Positions 33,134 through 40,681 of a DNA stretch of 64,000 bases are shown piece after piece. Source of the stretch: Amycolatopsis tucumanensis (GTDB taxonomy: Bacteria; Actinomycetota; Actinomycetes; Mycobacteriales; Pseudonocardiaceae); NCBI RefSeq assembly GCF_021654135.1, contig NZ_JAKGSD010000044.1, positions 1 to 64,000 of the forward strand. Reading direction: 5' to 3'. Numbering within the stretch: position 1 is the first letter of the stretch; the number at the start of each line of letters is the position of its first letter. Under the pieces are notes generated by a model, which saw only the letters and a list, made by a program, of their open reading frames with translations, had not been told where the DNA came from and made no database searches. The position numbers and the translations under genes were made by a program.

Positions 33134-33949
33134 ATGCGCACACCAGAAAGCGACGGCGACATCCCCGGACAGGACAAGCCGAGCAGCAGCGTCCGGTCGA
33201 TGAACAGCGTGCTCAACACCCTGCGCGTCTTCGAAGAGGTCGCCCTGCGGCAGCCGATCGGCGTCTCGGACCTGGCCCGCGCGACCGAGATCCCGAAGAG
33301 TTCCGTTCAGCGATGCCTGGTGACGCTCCAGCAGGCCGGATGGCTGAAGGTCGTGGACCCCGAGCGCGCGCGCTGGGGTGTGACGATGAAGGCGCTGACC
33401 CTCGGGCTGCGCAGCGCCGGCGAACAAGACCTCCGGGAAGTGGCGGGGCCGGTCATCAAGCGCCTCGCGGCCGACACCGACGAGACGGTTCTCCTCGGCG
33501 TGCGCGACGGCGAGGACTACGTCATCGTCGCGCGGGAAGACACCACGCAGGTCGTCCGCGTGGTCCAGGAGGTCGGCGCGCGGGTGCCGCTGCGCGCCAC
33601 CTCAGCCGGGGTGGCGATCATGGCACGCCTCAACCAGACCGAGGTGGACGACCTGCTGCAGCGCGACCTCAGGGAGTTCGCACAGTCGCCGGTGCCGGAC
33701 GCCGGCGAGCTCAGGCAGGAAATCGCGCTGACCACGGAGCGCGGGTACGCGCTCAACGGCTCGTCCTCGTGGTACCGCCCGCAGGTGGCGTCCATCGGCG
33801 CGGCCATCACGGACGCGGCCGGGCAGCCCGTCGGCGGACTCACACTCTCCGTGCCTGCGATGCGCTTCGACCGCGCGCGTGAGACAGCCTGGGCGCCGAT
33901 GGTGATCGCGGCAGCGGACGAGATCAGCCGGCTGCTGTCGTCCGCCTGA
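33134..33949 (+). CDS. IclR family transcriptional regulator
   Basis: 271 residues. After a polar N-terminal tail the winged helix reads SVLNTLRVFEEVALRQPIGV, SDLARATEIPKSSVQRCLVT, LQQAGWLKVVDPERARWGVT. The effector domain has ETVLLGVRDGEDYVIVARED, RVPLRATSAGVAIMARLNQT, RGYALNGSSSWYRPQVASIG and GQPVGGLTLSVPAMRF. Start ATG 33134; the lack of a good ribosome site leaves this unsure. Divergent from the M20/deacetylase/CapA operon with a strong inverted repeat between, so it most probably controls that operon. Confidence 0.9.
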   Translation: MRTPESDGDIPGQDKPSSSVRSMNSVLNTLRVFEEVALRQPIGVSDLARATEIPKSSVQRCLVTLQQAGWLKVVDPERARWGVTMKALTLGLRSAGEQDLREVAGPVIKRLAADTDETVLLGVRDGEDYVIVAREDTTQVVRVVQEVGARVPLRATSAGVAIMARLNQTEVDDLLQRDLREFAQSPVPDAGELRQEIALTTERGYALNGSSSWYRPQVASIGAAITDAAGQPVGGLTLSVPAMRFDRARETAWAPMVIAAADEISRLLSSA

Positions 33950-34120
33950 CCGCGCCGCCACCCGGCGCCGTCGTCGCGAGTCGACACTGCATTGCCTCCC
34001 TCGTACCACATGGTGAACCGGCGTGCCGAGTAGTAGCATGCACGGTGAGCGCAGCACCATGTCCAGGTCAACCGACCGCGAAGGAGGACCCGGATGCCGG
34101 CGATTCTTCCCCCGGGCGCA
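33950..34120. other. Gap between convergent genes, with an orphan ribosome site and start
   Basis: No gene fits. On the plus strand GAAGGAGG (34079-34086) is followed 7 bases later by ATG at 34094, but the frame runs into the antisense of the transporter gene after nine codons. A regulator half-site TGTGGTACG (minus, 34010-34002) lies upstream. It looks like the 5' end of a gene whose body was replaced. Confidence 0.4.
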
Positions 34121-35446
34121 TCAGTCGAGTGCTCGCTTCTTCGCACCGTCGGGCATCGTCATGATCGTGACCATGCCAACGGCCACCGAGGCGACGACGT
34201 AGATCCAGATCTTGTCCTGCTGCCCGATGCTGGCCAGCCAGGTGGTGAAGTAGGGCGCGGTACCGCCGAACACGGCGACGGTCGTCGCGTAGGGGATCCC
34301 GGTGCCGGTCGTGCGCACCGAGGTCGGGAACAGTTCGGCGTAGATGGCGGCCACGTTCGCCGAGTTGCCCACGAGGAAGACCACGCCGATGAGTTCGACC
34401 AGCAGCAGCGTCCAGAAGCCGCCGCCCTCGAGCAAGCGATAGGCGGGCCAGGCGAACAGCGCGAACCCGACCAGGAAGAACATGAACGTGGAACGCCTGC
34501 CGAAGCGGTCCGACACCAGTCCGCCGAGCGGGAGCAGCAGCATGAACGCGACGACCGCGAGCGAGTTCGCGAGCAGCGCCTGATCCAGGCTGAGGCCGGT
34601 CGTCGTGCTGGCGTAGCCGGGCATGTTGGTGATCCACAGGTAGTAGAGGATCGTCCCGGGAACCGTGATCCCGACGACGCGGAGCAGGCCCAGTTTGTGT
34701 TCGGCGAACAGGGTCTTCACCGGCCGGTGCGGCTTGCCGGACAGTTCCGCGTTGTCGAAGTGCTCGGTCTCCCGCGTACGGGCCCGCAACCACAGGACGG
34801 TCAGCCCGAGCGCGGCGACGACCGCGAAGGCGATCCGCCATCCGAACGCGTGCATCTGCTGGTCGTTCAGAACCGAGGTCACGACGAGCGCGAGCAGCGA
34901 GGCGAGCAGAACGCCGGCCGCTGTCGACACCTGCTGGAAGGACCCCGCGAACGCGCGCCTCCGCGGCGGCGCGCTCTCCACTATGTACGACACGGAGCTG
35001 GGCCACTCCCCACCGGCGGAGAAGCCCTGCACCAGCCTGGCCACCAGCAGCACCACGGGCGCGAGCACCCCGATGTGCGCGTAGGTCGGACACACCGCGA
35101 TGACGAAACCACCGGCCGACATCAAGGTCACGGTCAGCGCCAAGGCCTTCTTGCGACCGTGCCGGTCGGCGTAGGCGCCCAGGACGACGGCGCCGAGCGG
35201 GCGCACGAAGAATCCGACGGCGAAGATCGCCAGGGTGGACAGGAACGCGGCGACCGCATCGCCTTCCGGGAAGAACTGATCCGCGAAGACCGGGGCCAGG
35301 GAAGCGTAGATTCCCCAGTCCAGGAACTCGATCGCGTTCCCGAGCGTCCCGGCGAAGATCGCCTTCTTGTGTTCGCGAGTGGTCCTGGTCGGGTGCACGT
35401 CGCCGCCGGCCCTGTCGACCGCGACGGTGTTCTCTTCTGCTGACAC
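34121..35446 (-). CDS. MFS transporter, metabolite:H+ symporter type
   Basis: 441 residues from GTG 35446 with GAAGGA seven bases upstream. About 12 membrane segments. MHS-type marks: GTLGNAIEFLDWGIYASL, AYADRHGRKKAL, RLVQGFSAGGEWPSSVSYI, GGLVSDRFGRRSTF. Family members import organic acids or osmolytes. Divergent from the Old Yellow Enzyme gene; its promoter (TTGACA 35574-35569, TACGAT 35552-35547) overlaps the repeated GntR-type site, so it is very likely part of the same regulon. Confidence 0.9.
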   Translation of the reverse strand: MSAEENTVAVDRAGGDVHPTRTTREHKKAIFAGTLGNAIEFLDWGIYASLAPVFADQFFPEGDAVAAFLSTLAIFAVGFFVRPLGAVVLGAYADRHGRKKALALTVTLMSAGGFVIAVCPTYAHIGVLAPVVLLVARLVQGFSAGGEWPSSVSYIVESAPPRRRAFAGSFQQVSTAAGVLLASLLALVVTSVLNDQQMHAFGWRIAFAVVAALGLTVLWLRARTRETEHFDNAELSGKPHRPVKTLFAEHKLGLLRVVGITVPGTILYYLWITNMPGYASTTTGLSLDQALLANSLAVVAFMLLLPLGGLVSDRFGRRSTFMFFLVGFALFAWPAYRLLEGGGFWTLLLVELIGVVFLVGNSANVAAIYAELFPTSVRTTGTGIPYATTVAVFGGTAPYFTTWLASIGQQDKIWIYVVASVAVGMVTIMTMPDGAKKRALD

Positions 35447-35543
35447 GGCTGTTCCTTCGGATCGAAGTGAAGAAGCGGGAACCGAGAACCTTCGGCGAGG
35501 CCGGCCGGTGAGGTGTAGCGGCGGCCACCGTCGCCTAGATTGG

Positions 35544-35574
35544 ATTATCGTATTACGGTAATCTCCTCTGTCAA
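35544..35574. promoter_or_regulatory. Divergent promoter with candidate GntR operator (site 1)
   Basis: ATTATCGTATTACGG at 35544-35558 is identical to the reverse complement of 39748-39762, and contains the palindrome ATTAC-G-GTAAT (35552-35562). For the transporter (minus) it lies between -35 TTGACA (35574-35569) and -10 TACGAT (35552-35547), 16 bases apart. For the enoate reductase (plus) it lies about 60 bases before the start. Confidence 0.72.
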
Positions 35575-35622
35575 GATCTGGCGCTACGGCCGGATGCGAG
35601 TTGCGAGGGAGTGAGTTCAGCT

Positions 35623-36711
35623 GTGCCCAGCACAGAGTTCACCAACCCGGAGATGAGCCCGCTGCGGCTGCGCGACGTCACGGTCGCCAACCGCGTGTGG
35701 ATGTCCCCCATGGCCCAGTACTCCGCGGGACCGGACGGGAAGCCGACCGACTGGCACCTCGTGCACTACGGTGCGCGTGCGGTCGGCGGGGTGGGGTTGA
35801 TCATGGTCGAGTCCGCCGCGGTCGGACCGCTGCACCGGACCACCTCGGCAGACCTCGGGATCTGGAACGAGGACCAGGCCGCCGCGCACCGCCGCCTGAC
35901 ATCGTTCCTGACCGAGCGCGGCACGGTCCCCGCGATCCAGCTTCTGGCCGCGGGCCGGAAGGGGTCACACCAGGTGCCCTGGGTGGGCGAGGGACAAAAC
36001 GGTCCGGTGAGCGTGGCCGAGGGCGGCTGGGAGCTGATCGCGCCGTCGCCGGTCCCGTTCGGCGACCTCTCCGTCCCCCGGGAAGCCGGCCACGCCGACC
36101 TCGACGAGGTCGTCGAGGCCTTCGCCAACGCGGCGCGGATGGCTCACCTGGCGGGGTACGAGGTCGTCGAGATCCACGCCGCGCACGGGTACATCCTGCA
36201 CCAGTTCCTGTCCCCGTTGTCCAACCACCGGACGGACGAGTACGGCGGCAGCCTGCAGAACCGGATGCGCCTGCCGCTGCGGGTGGCCCGCGCCGTCCGC
36301 GAAGCGTTCCCGGACGAGAAGCCCGTCTTCGTGCGCATCACCGCCACGGACTGGGCCGAGGGCGGCATCTCCATTGACGAGGCGGCCACGTTCGCCAAGG
36401 AACTGGCGGCCGTGGGGATCGACCTCCTCGACGTCACCTCCGGTGTGCTGGTGCGGGACCGGGAGGCGCGGCCACCGGCCCAGGACGGCGTCAACGTCGA
36501 GTTCGCGAACACGCTCAAGAAGGCCTCGGGGATCGCCGTCGCCCCGGTCGGCCAGATCGGCGACCTGTCACTGGCCGGCGAGGTCGTGGCCAGCGGCCTG
36601 GCCGACGCCGTGCTGATCGGGCGCGCTTTGCTGCGCGACCCGTACCTCGCCCTGCGCAACCGGCCCAGCGACAAGACGGCGTGGCCGAACCAGTACCACC
36701 GCGCGTTGTGA
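35623..36711 (+). CDS. NADH:flavin oxidoreductase, Old Yellow Enzyme family (YqjM-like)
   Basis: About 362 residues. FMN/active-site marks are RVWMSPMAQYSA, VGGVGLIMVESAAV, EIHAAHGYILHQFLSPLSNH followed by RTDEYGG, VFVRITATDWAEGG and the C-terminal LADAVLIGRALLRDPY. It reduces activated C=C bonds (enones, enoates, unsaturated lactones) using NAD(P)H. Start choice: GAGGGAG (35605-35611) favours GTG 35623 over GTG 35611. It is followed by the alpha/beta hydrolase gene after 37 bp. The upstream region carries the repeated GntR-type operator. Confidence 0.92.
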   Translation: MPSTEFTNPEMSPLRLRDVTVANRVWMSPMAQYSAGPDGKPTDWHLVHYGARAVGGVGLIMVESAAVGPLHRTTSADLGIWNEDQAAAHRRLTSFLTERGTVPAIQLLAAGRKGSHQVPWVGEGQNGPVSVAEGGWELIAPSPVPFGDLSVPREAGHADLDEVVEAFANAARMAHLAGYEVVEIHAAHGYILHQFLSPLSNHRTDEYGGSLQNRMRLPLRVARAVREAFPDEKPVFVRITATDWAEGGISIDEAATFAKELAAVGIDLLDVTSGVLVRDREARPPAQDGVNVEFANTLKKASGIAVAPVGQIGDLSLAGEVVASGLADAVLIGRALLRDPYLALRNRPSDKTAWPNQYHRAL

Positions 36712-36748
36712 GGCCCAACCGGCAACCTGCGACACGAAAGGAATGACG

Positions 36749-37543
36749 ATGCCGAACAGGACAGTCGCGAGCCGCGCGGTCCAGCGTCCGAACGACACGA
36801 CGATCCGGTACACGATCAGCGGCCCGGCCGACGGGCCGACCCTCGCCTTCATCCACGGATGGGGGTGCAACCGTGGCGATTTCGACGCTGTGATCGGCTT
36901 CCTCCCCGAGCACTACCGCGTCCTCGCGATCGACCTCGCCGAACACGGCGAGTCCCGGTCCACGCGCGACATCTGGACGATGGAGGAGTTCGCCCGCGAC
37001 GTCGCGGCCGTGCTGGAAGCCGAGGCGGTGGGCACCTGCGCCGTGGTCGGGCACTCCCTCGGCGGGGCGGTGGCCGTGGAAACCGGCCGGATCCTGCCCG
37101 ACGTGGTCTCGCACGTGGTCGCGCTCGACGCCCTGCACTACCTTTCCTTGTTCCCCGCGCAGGACGAGCAGCAGGCCCGCGCCGTGCTGCAGCCGTTCCG
37201 AGAGGATTTCGCCGCGGCGACGCGGCGCATGATCGAGGGAGGATCGCCAGAAGGCACCGACCCGGCACTGAACGACGCCTACTTCACGAAGATGGTGGCC
37301 GTGCGGCAGCCCGCGGGCCTGCGCGCGCTGGAAGGCCTGGTGCGCTGGGACATGGACGCCGCGCTGCGCGAGGTCACACAGCCCGTCACGCTGTTCGCGG
37401 TGCGTTCGATCCTCAGCCAGGAAGCCGTCGACCGCTACGGCGATCGCATCCACATCGTGCCCGTGGACCTGGGGACTCACCACTTCCACGTCGAGTCGCC
37501 CGAAGGCACGGCCAAGCTGCTTGTCGACGCGTTGTCCGAATAG
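36749..37543 (+). CDS. Alpha/beta hydrolase
   Basis: 264 residues from ATG 36749, six bases after AAAGGA; ATG 36743 has no room for the ribosome site. Oxyanion region TLAFIHGWGCNRGDF, nucleophile elbow VVGHSLGGAV (Ser about residue 99), catalytic His in GTHHFHVE near the C terminus. Typical of ester, lactone or enol-lactone hydrolases such as the PcaD group. Second gene after the Old Yellow Enzyme; reduction of a ring followed by hydrolytic opening is a plausible pair of steps. Confidence 0.9.
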   Translation: MPNRTVASRAVQRPNDTTIRYTISGPADGPTLAFIHGWGCNRGDFDAVIGFLPEHYRVLAIDLAEHGESRSTRDIWTMEEFARDVAAVLEAEAVGTCAVVGHSLGGAVAVETGRILPDVVSHVVALDALHYLSLFPAQDEQQARAVLQPFREDFAAATRRMIEGGSPEGTDPALNDAYFTKMVAVRQPAGLRALEGLVRWDMDAALREVTQPVTLFAVRSILSQEAVDRYGDRIHIVPVDLGTHHFHVESPEGTAKLLVDALSE

Positions 37544-37579
37544 GATGGTGGACCACGTCGTGGTCGCCGGCCCCTGGCC

Positions 37580-37613
37580 GCCCCGGCCCAGCGCGCACCG
37601 GGCGGGCCGGGGC
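37580..37613. terminator. Bidirectional terminator
   Basis: 10-bp GC stem GCCCCGGCCC (37580-37589) with its complement at 37604-37613 and a 14-base loop, between the convergent hydrolase and gntR genes. Confidence 0.7.
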
Positions 37614-37617
37614 CGGC

Positions 37618-38316
37618 TCAGCCGGCGTCGGTGTCCTGGTCCTCGCGCTGACGGGCGGCAAGCTCGCGGAGCGCGGTCGCCGCGGCGTTGCGGACGTGGC
37701 GCTCACACGCTTCCCGAGCGGCATCGGCGTCACCGCGTACGGCCGCGGCGTCGTGGATCGCTTCCAGTTCGCGGACCGTCTCCGGCGCACGCCCGTCGGC
37801 CTGCAGGGACAGCCCGCGCAACATCTGCACGCGGGCGTGGATCCCCCGCAGGGTCGATTCGATCACCGGGTTCACCGCCCCGGCGATGAGAACGTCGTAG
37901 AACTCGTCCTTCATCGCCAGCCGCTCGGCCAGGTCAGCCTTGCGGTAGGTGCGGGCGAACCGCCGGACCACCTTGCCCAGCTGCTCGCGCTGCTCGGCGG
38001 TGGCCCGCTCGGCGAACAACGCCCCAGCCAGGCCCTCCAGCGCGCCTCGCACCTCGAACAGCGCCTTGGCGTCGAAGGCGGTCAACTCTGTGACGACCGG
38101 ACCGCGGTTGGGCACCGTGGTCACCAGTCCTTCGGACTCCAACTGCCGCAAGACCTCGCGGATCACCGTCCGGGAGACCTCGTACCGCGCACACAACCGC
38201 GCCTCGACCAGCCGCTCCCCCGGTTCGAACTCTGCTGCCAGAATGTCCTGGCGGAGCACTTCGAGTACCTGGGCCCGCAGCGGCGCGGCGACGCGCTGCA
38301 CCCGTTGCCCTGCCAC
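37618..38316 (-). CDS. GntR family regulator (FadR subfamily)
   Basis: 232 residues. Winged helix: LRQDILAAEFEPGERLVEAR, LCARYEVSRTVIREVLRQLE, SEGLVTTVPNRGPVV. The FadR C-terminal (FCD) helical domain follows, with FEVRGALEGLAGALFAERAT, DEFYDVLIAGAVNPVIEST and EHHxHL-like EAIHDAAAVRGDADAAREA, then CERHVRNAA; metal-ligand His residues are visible. I chose GTG 38316 because AAGGAGG lies 7 bases before it. A copy of the operator-like repeat lies 30 bases upstream, so it is probably autoregulated and controls sites 1 and 3 as well. Confidence 0.9.
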   Translation of the reverse strand: MAGQRVQRVAAPLRAQVLEVLRQDILAAEFEPGERLVEARLCARYEVSRTVIREVLRQLESEGLVTTVPNRGPVVTELTAFDAKALFEVRGALEGLAGALFAERATAEQREQLGKVVRRFARTYRKADLAERLAMKDEFYDVLIAGAVNPVIESTLRGIHARVQMLRGLSLQADGRAPETVRELEAIHDAAAVRGDADAAREACERHVRNAAATALRELAARQREDQDTDAG

Positions 38317-38348
38317 GCGGCCGCCTCCTTCCACTGGCCGACCAGGAT

Positions 38349-38359
38349 ATCACAGTAAT
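38349..38359. promoter_or_regulatory. Candidate GntR operator (site 2, autoregulatory)
   Basis: ATCACAGTAAT, reverse complement ATTACTGTGAT, matches the core ATTAC-N-GTrAT of site 1. On the minus strand the wider match is GTATTAC-n-GT-AT. It lies 33-43 bases before the gntR start. Confidence 0.55.
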
Positions 38360-38394
38360 ACCGGCATCGCGGGCGGCAAGCGGGGCGTGTGCTG

Positions 38395-39297
38395 TCAGCG
38401 GGTCAGGTCGACGCCGGTCACCTTCGCCAGGTAACGGGCGATCTCGGACTGGTCCGGGTTCTCTTCGCCGAGACCGGCCAGCGCGGCCTGGCAGAACCGG
38501 ACACAGGCTCGCGACACCTCCGGCGACAGCCCCAGCGAGGTCGACAGGTCCAGGGCGGTGGTGATGTCCTTCACGGTCAACGGGAGCGAGAACCCGACCT
38601 GGAACCGCCCGTCCAGCACCTCCGGCCCGATCTTGACCTCGGTCGACTGGTTGCGGCCGGTGGAGGAGTTGATGACGTCGAGCATGGTCCGGGGGTCCAG
38701 ACCGAACTTGGTTCCCACGGTGAGCACCTCGAGCGCCCCGACCAGGCCGATGGCCGACAGCAGGTTGTTGAGCGCCTTCAGCGCGTGCGCCGAGCCTGCG
38801 GGGCCGACGTGCGTGACCGACGTGCCCATCGCGCGCAGCAGCGGAAGCGCCCGCTCGTAGTCTTCGGCCCGTCCGCCGGCCATGATCGTCAGCTCGGCGG
38901 TCGCGGCCTTGCGCGGGCCACCGGAGACCGGCGCGTCGACCATCGCCACTTCGCGCTCGCGGAGCCGCGTGGCCAGCTCCTGAGTCACCCGCGGCACCGA
39001 CGAGCCCATGTCGACGACGAGCGTGCCCGGACGCAAGCGTCCCGCGAAGCTCCCGGGGTCACCCGGATCACCGAGAACACGCTCGACGACCGCGCTGCTG
39101 GGCAGCATGAGGATCACGACGTCCGCGCCGGATCCGTCGGCGAGACCGGCCAATGCCGTCACACCGTCGTTGCGGGCGGCCGCCTGGACCGCATCGGGGT
39201 TGGCATCGAAGACCGATACCGGCACGGATCGGGCGAGATTGCGGACCATGGGCTGCCCCATGGTGCCCAGACCGACGAAGGTGACGGCGTCCGTCAT
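38395..39297 (-). CDS. NAD(P)-dependent oxidoreductase, 3-hydroxyisobutyrate dehydrogenase-like
   Basis: 300 residues. N-terminal Rossmann loop VTFVGLGTMGQPMVRNLA, VILMLPSSAVVERVL, substrate loop DAPVSGGPRKAATAELTIMA, and the catalytic Lys in AHALKALNNLLSA. This is the beta-hydroxyacid dehydrogenase family (3-hydroxyisobutyrate, tartronate semialdehyde, glyoxylate reductases). ATG at 39297 overlaps the stop of the CMD-family gene (ATGA). It is second in the minus-strand transcript from the promoter at 39747-39775. Probably oxidises a 3-hydroxyacid formed downstream of the ring-opening enzymes. Confidence 0.9.
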   Translation of the reverse strand: MTDAVTFVGLGTMGQPMVRNLARSVPVSVFDANPDAVQAAARNDGVTALAGLADGSGADVVILMLPSSAVVERVLGDPGDPGSFAGRLRPGTLVVDMGSSVPRVTQELATRLREREVAMVDAPVSGGPRKAATAELTIMAGGRAEDYERALPLLRAMGTSVTHVGPAGSAHALKALNNLLSAIGLVGALEVLTVGTKFGLDPRTMLDVINSSTGRNQSTEVKIGPEVLDGRFQVGFSLPLTVKDITTALDLSTSLGLSPEVSRACVRFCQAALAGLGEENPDQSEIARYLAKVTGVDLTR

Positions 39298-39722
39298 GAC
39301 CGCCCTGCTTTCCCGTCGCCCGCGTGGAAGGCCTCCACGGTCGGTTCCAGACCGTCCGCGCCCACGACCTCGCACCAGGCCTCGAAGCCGGCCTGGAAGG
39401 CCACGACCCCGGCCTCGGGCAGGCTGATCTCGATCGCCTCGAGGATCTCCCGCGCAGTGACCCCCAGGTCGAGCGCGACCTTGATGTGGCTCTGGATGTG
39501 CCCCTTCGCCGCGCGCATCACCGTGAGGCTGACGATGAAGATCAGTTCCTTCGTCTTGCGGTCCAGCGCCCGCTGGTCGAGGTATGCCGCGCCGACGAGT
39601 CCGTTGGCCGCCTGCAGCACGCCGAAGTCGTGTTTGGCCATCACCTTGTGGTAGTCGAGGACGTAGCCCCGCTCGCGGGCCATGTCGTCGATGTAGCGCT
39701 GCGGATCTTGAACAGCCGTCAC
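39294..39722 (-). CDS. Carboxymuconolactone decarboxylase-family protein without CxxC
   Basis: 142 residues from GTG 39722 (AGGGAG five bases upstream). Layout of the AhpD/CMD family: QAANGLVGAAYLDQRALDRK, TKELIFIVSLTVMRAAKGHI, QSHIKVALDLGVTAREILEA, EAGVVAFQAGFEAW. In AhpD-type members CxxC precedes the conserved His; here the positions read A-K-G-H-I-Q-S-H, so the redox cysteines are missing and a non-redox role like gamma-carboxymuconolactone decarboxylase is more likely. First gene of the transcript from site 3. Confidence 0.88.
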   Translation of the reverse strand: MTAVQDPQRYIDDMARERGYVLDYHKVMAKHDFGVLQAANGLVGAAYLDQRALDRKTKELIFIVSLTVMRAAKGHIQSHIKVALDLGVTAREILEAIEISLPEAGVVAFQAGFEAWCEVVGADGLEPTVEAFHAGDGKAGRS

Positions 39723-39746
39723 GTTGGCTCCCTTCGTCGATCCACA

Positions 39747-39775
39747 ACCGTAATACGATAATACTCGATTATCAA
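39747..39775 (-). promoter_or_regulatory. Promoter with candidate GntR operator (site 3)
   Basis: Minus strand: -35 TTGATA (39775-39770), 17-base spacer, -10 TACGGT (39752-39747). The block at 39748-39762 reads ATTATCGTATTACGG on the minus strand, identical over 15 bases to 35544-35558. It overlaps spacer and -10, a repressor position. Confidence 0.72.
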
Positions 39776-39830
39776 GTGTGGTTGACCGCCGGGCCGCCTT
39801 AAGACAACTGACCGGCTTCACCAAGCACGA

Positions 39831-39859
39831 GGGCCGCGAGCGGTGTCCGCTCGCGGCCC
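39831..39859 (-). terminator. Terminator after the iclR gene
   Basis: Perfect 13-bp stem GGGCCGCGAGCGG (39831-39843) with its complement at 39847-39859, loop TGT, 25 bases past the stop of the iclR gene. Confidence 0.8.
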
Positions 39860-39883
39860 CCGGCGTCTGACGCCCACGACGAC

Positions 39884-40546
39884 TCAGGCCGTGAGCAACT
39901 GCTCGATCCGCCGCGCGGTCGCCATCACCTCGGTGGCCGCGAGGCCGGTGTCGAGGCCGTCGATCGCGACCACGCCGACGCTGCGTTCCAGCGTGCCGGC
40001 CCGGATGCCGGCGGCGAGGCCGACCGCGCCGCGCTCCAGCTGGCCGCGCGTCAGGCTGTAGCCGTCCTGGCGGGCCTGACGCACCGCGTCCGGCTCACCG
40101 GGTTCTTCCGGCCGGGCGGCGAGGATCGCGAGGCCGGCCGCGCCCTGCGTGAGCGGGTGCCTGCTGCCGACCCGGTAGCCGACCGTCAGCACAGTGCCCT
40201 CGGGTTCGGCGACCATCGCCACCACGCACTCGCTGCCCTCCGCCGCGGACAGGAACGCCGTCGCCGACGTGCGGTTGGCCAGTTCCTTCAGCAGCGGCAG
40301 CGCGTCCTGGTTGAAGTGTGGCTCGAACTTCGCCGCCAGCGTCGCCAGCCCGGACGCCAGCCGCACCCGCCCGTCCCCCGTGCGGGACACCAGCCGATGA
40401 CCTTCCAGCGTGGCGACGATGCGGTAGCAGATCGCCCGGTGCACGTCGAGTTCGCGCGCCAGGTCGGCGACCGAAATGCCCGACGGTGACTCCGCCACGA
40501 CCTCCAACGCCCGCAGCCCGCGGTCGAGCGTCTGCAACGTGCTCAT
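39884..40546 (-). CDS. IclR family transcriptional regulator
   Basis: 220 residues. Winged helix: GLRALEVVAESPSGISVADL, ARELDVHRAICYRIVATLEG, HRLVSRTGDGRVRLASGLA. Effector domain: ATAFLSAAEGSECVVAMVAE, RHPLTQGAAGLAILAARPEE, GYSLTRGQLERGAVGLAAGI and SVGVVAIDGL. It is somewhat shorter than the usual 250 residues. GGAGGGG five bases before ATG 40546. Divergent from the P450 gene, so it is the likely regulator of the P450-transporter operon. Confidence 0.9.
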   Translation of the reverse strand: MSTLQTLDRGLRALEVVAESPSGISVADLARELDVHRAICYRIVATLEGHRLVSRTGDGRVRLASGLATLAAKFEPHFNQDALPLLKELANRTSATAFLSAAEGSECVVAMVAEPEGTVLTVGYRVGSRHPLTQGAAGLAILAARPEEPGEPDAVRQARQDGYSLTRGQLERGAVGLAAGIRAGTLERSVGVVAIDGLDTGLAATEVMATARRIEQLLTA

Positions 40547-40591
40547 GCCGCCCCTCCGCTGTCGATCCCGGCCCGACTCTACCGGCGGACC

Positions 40592-40641
40592 TTGACGCCT
40601 CCCCGTGCCCCACTTACGCTACACCGCGGTTCGCTCACCGC
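40592..40641 (+). promoter_or_regulatory. Promoter of the P450 operon with inverted repeat
   Basis: Plus strand -35 TTGACG (40592-40597), 17-base spacer, -10 TACGCT (40615-40620). Just downstream is GCGGT-TCGCTC-ACCGC (40626-40641), a short inverted repeat over the expected start point that could bind the divergent IclR protein. Leader of about 55 bases. Confidence 0.65.
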
Positions 40642-40681
40642 AACAACATGTGCGTTATCAGTAAAACACGAGGTGAACAGC

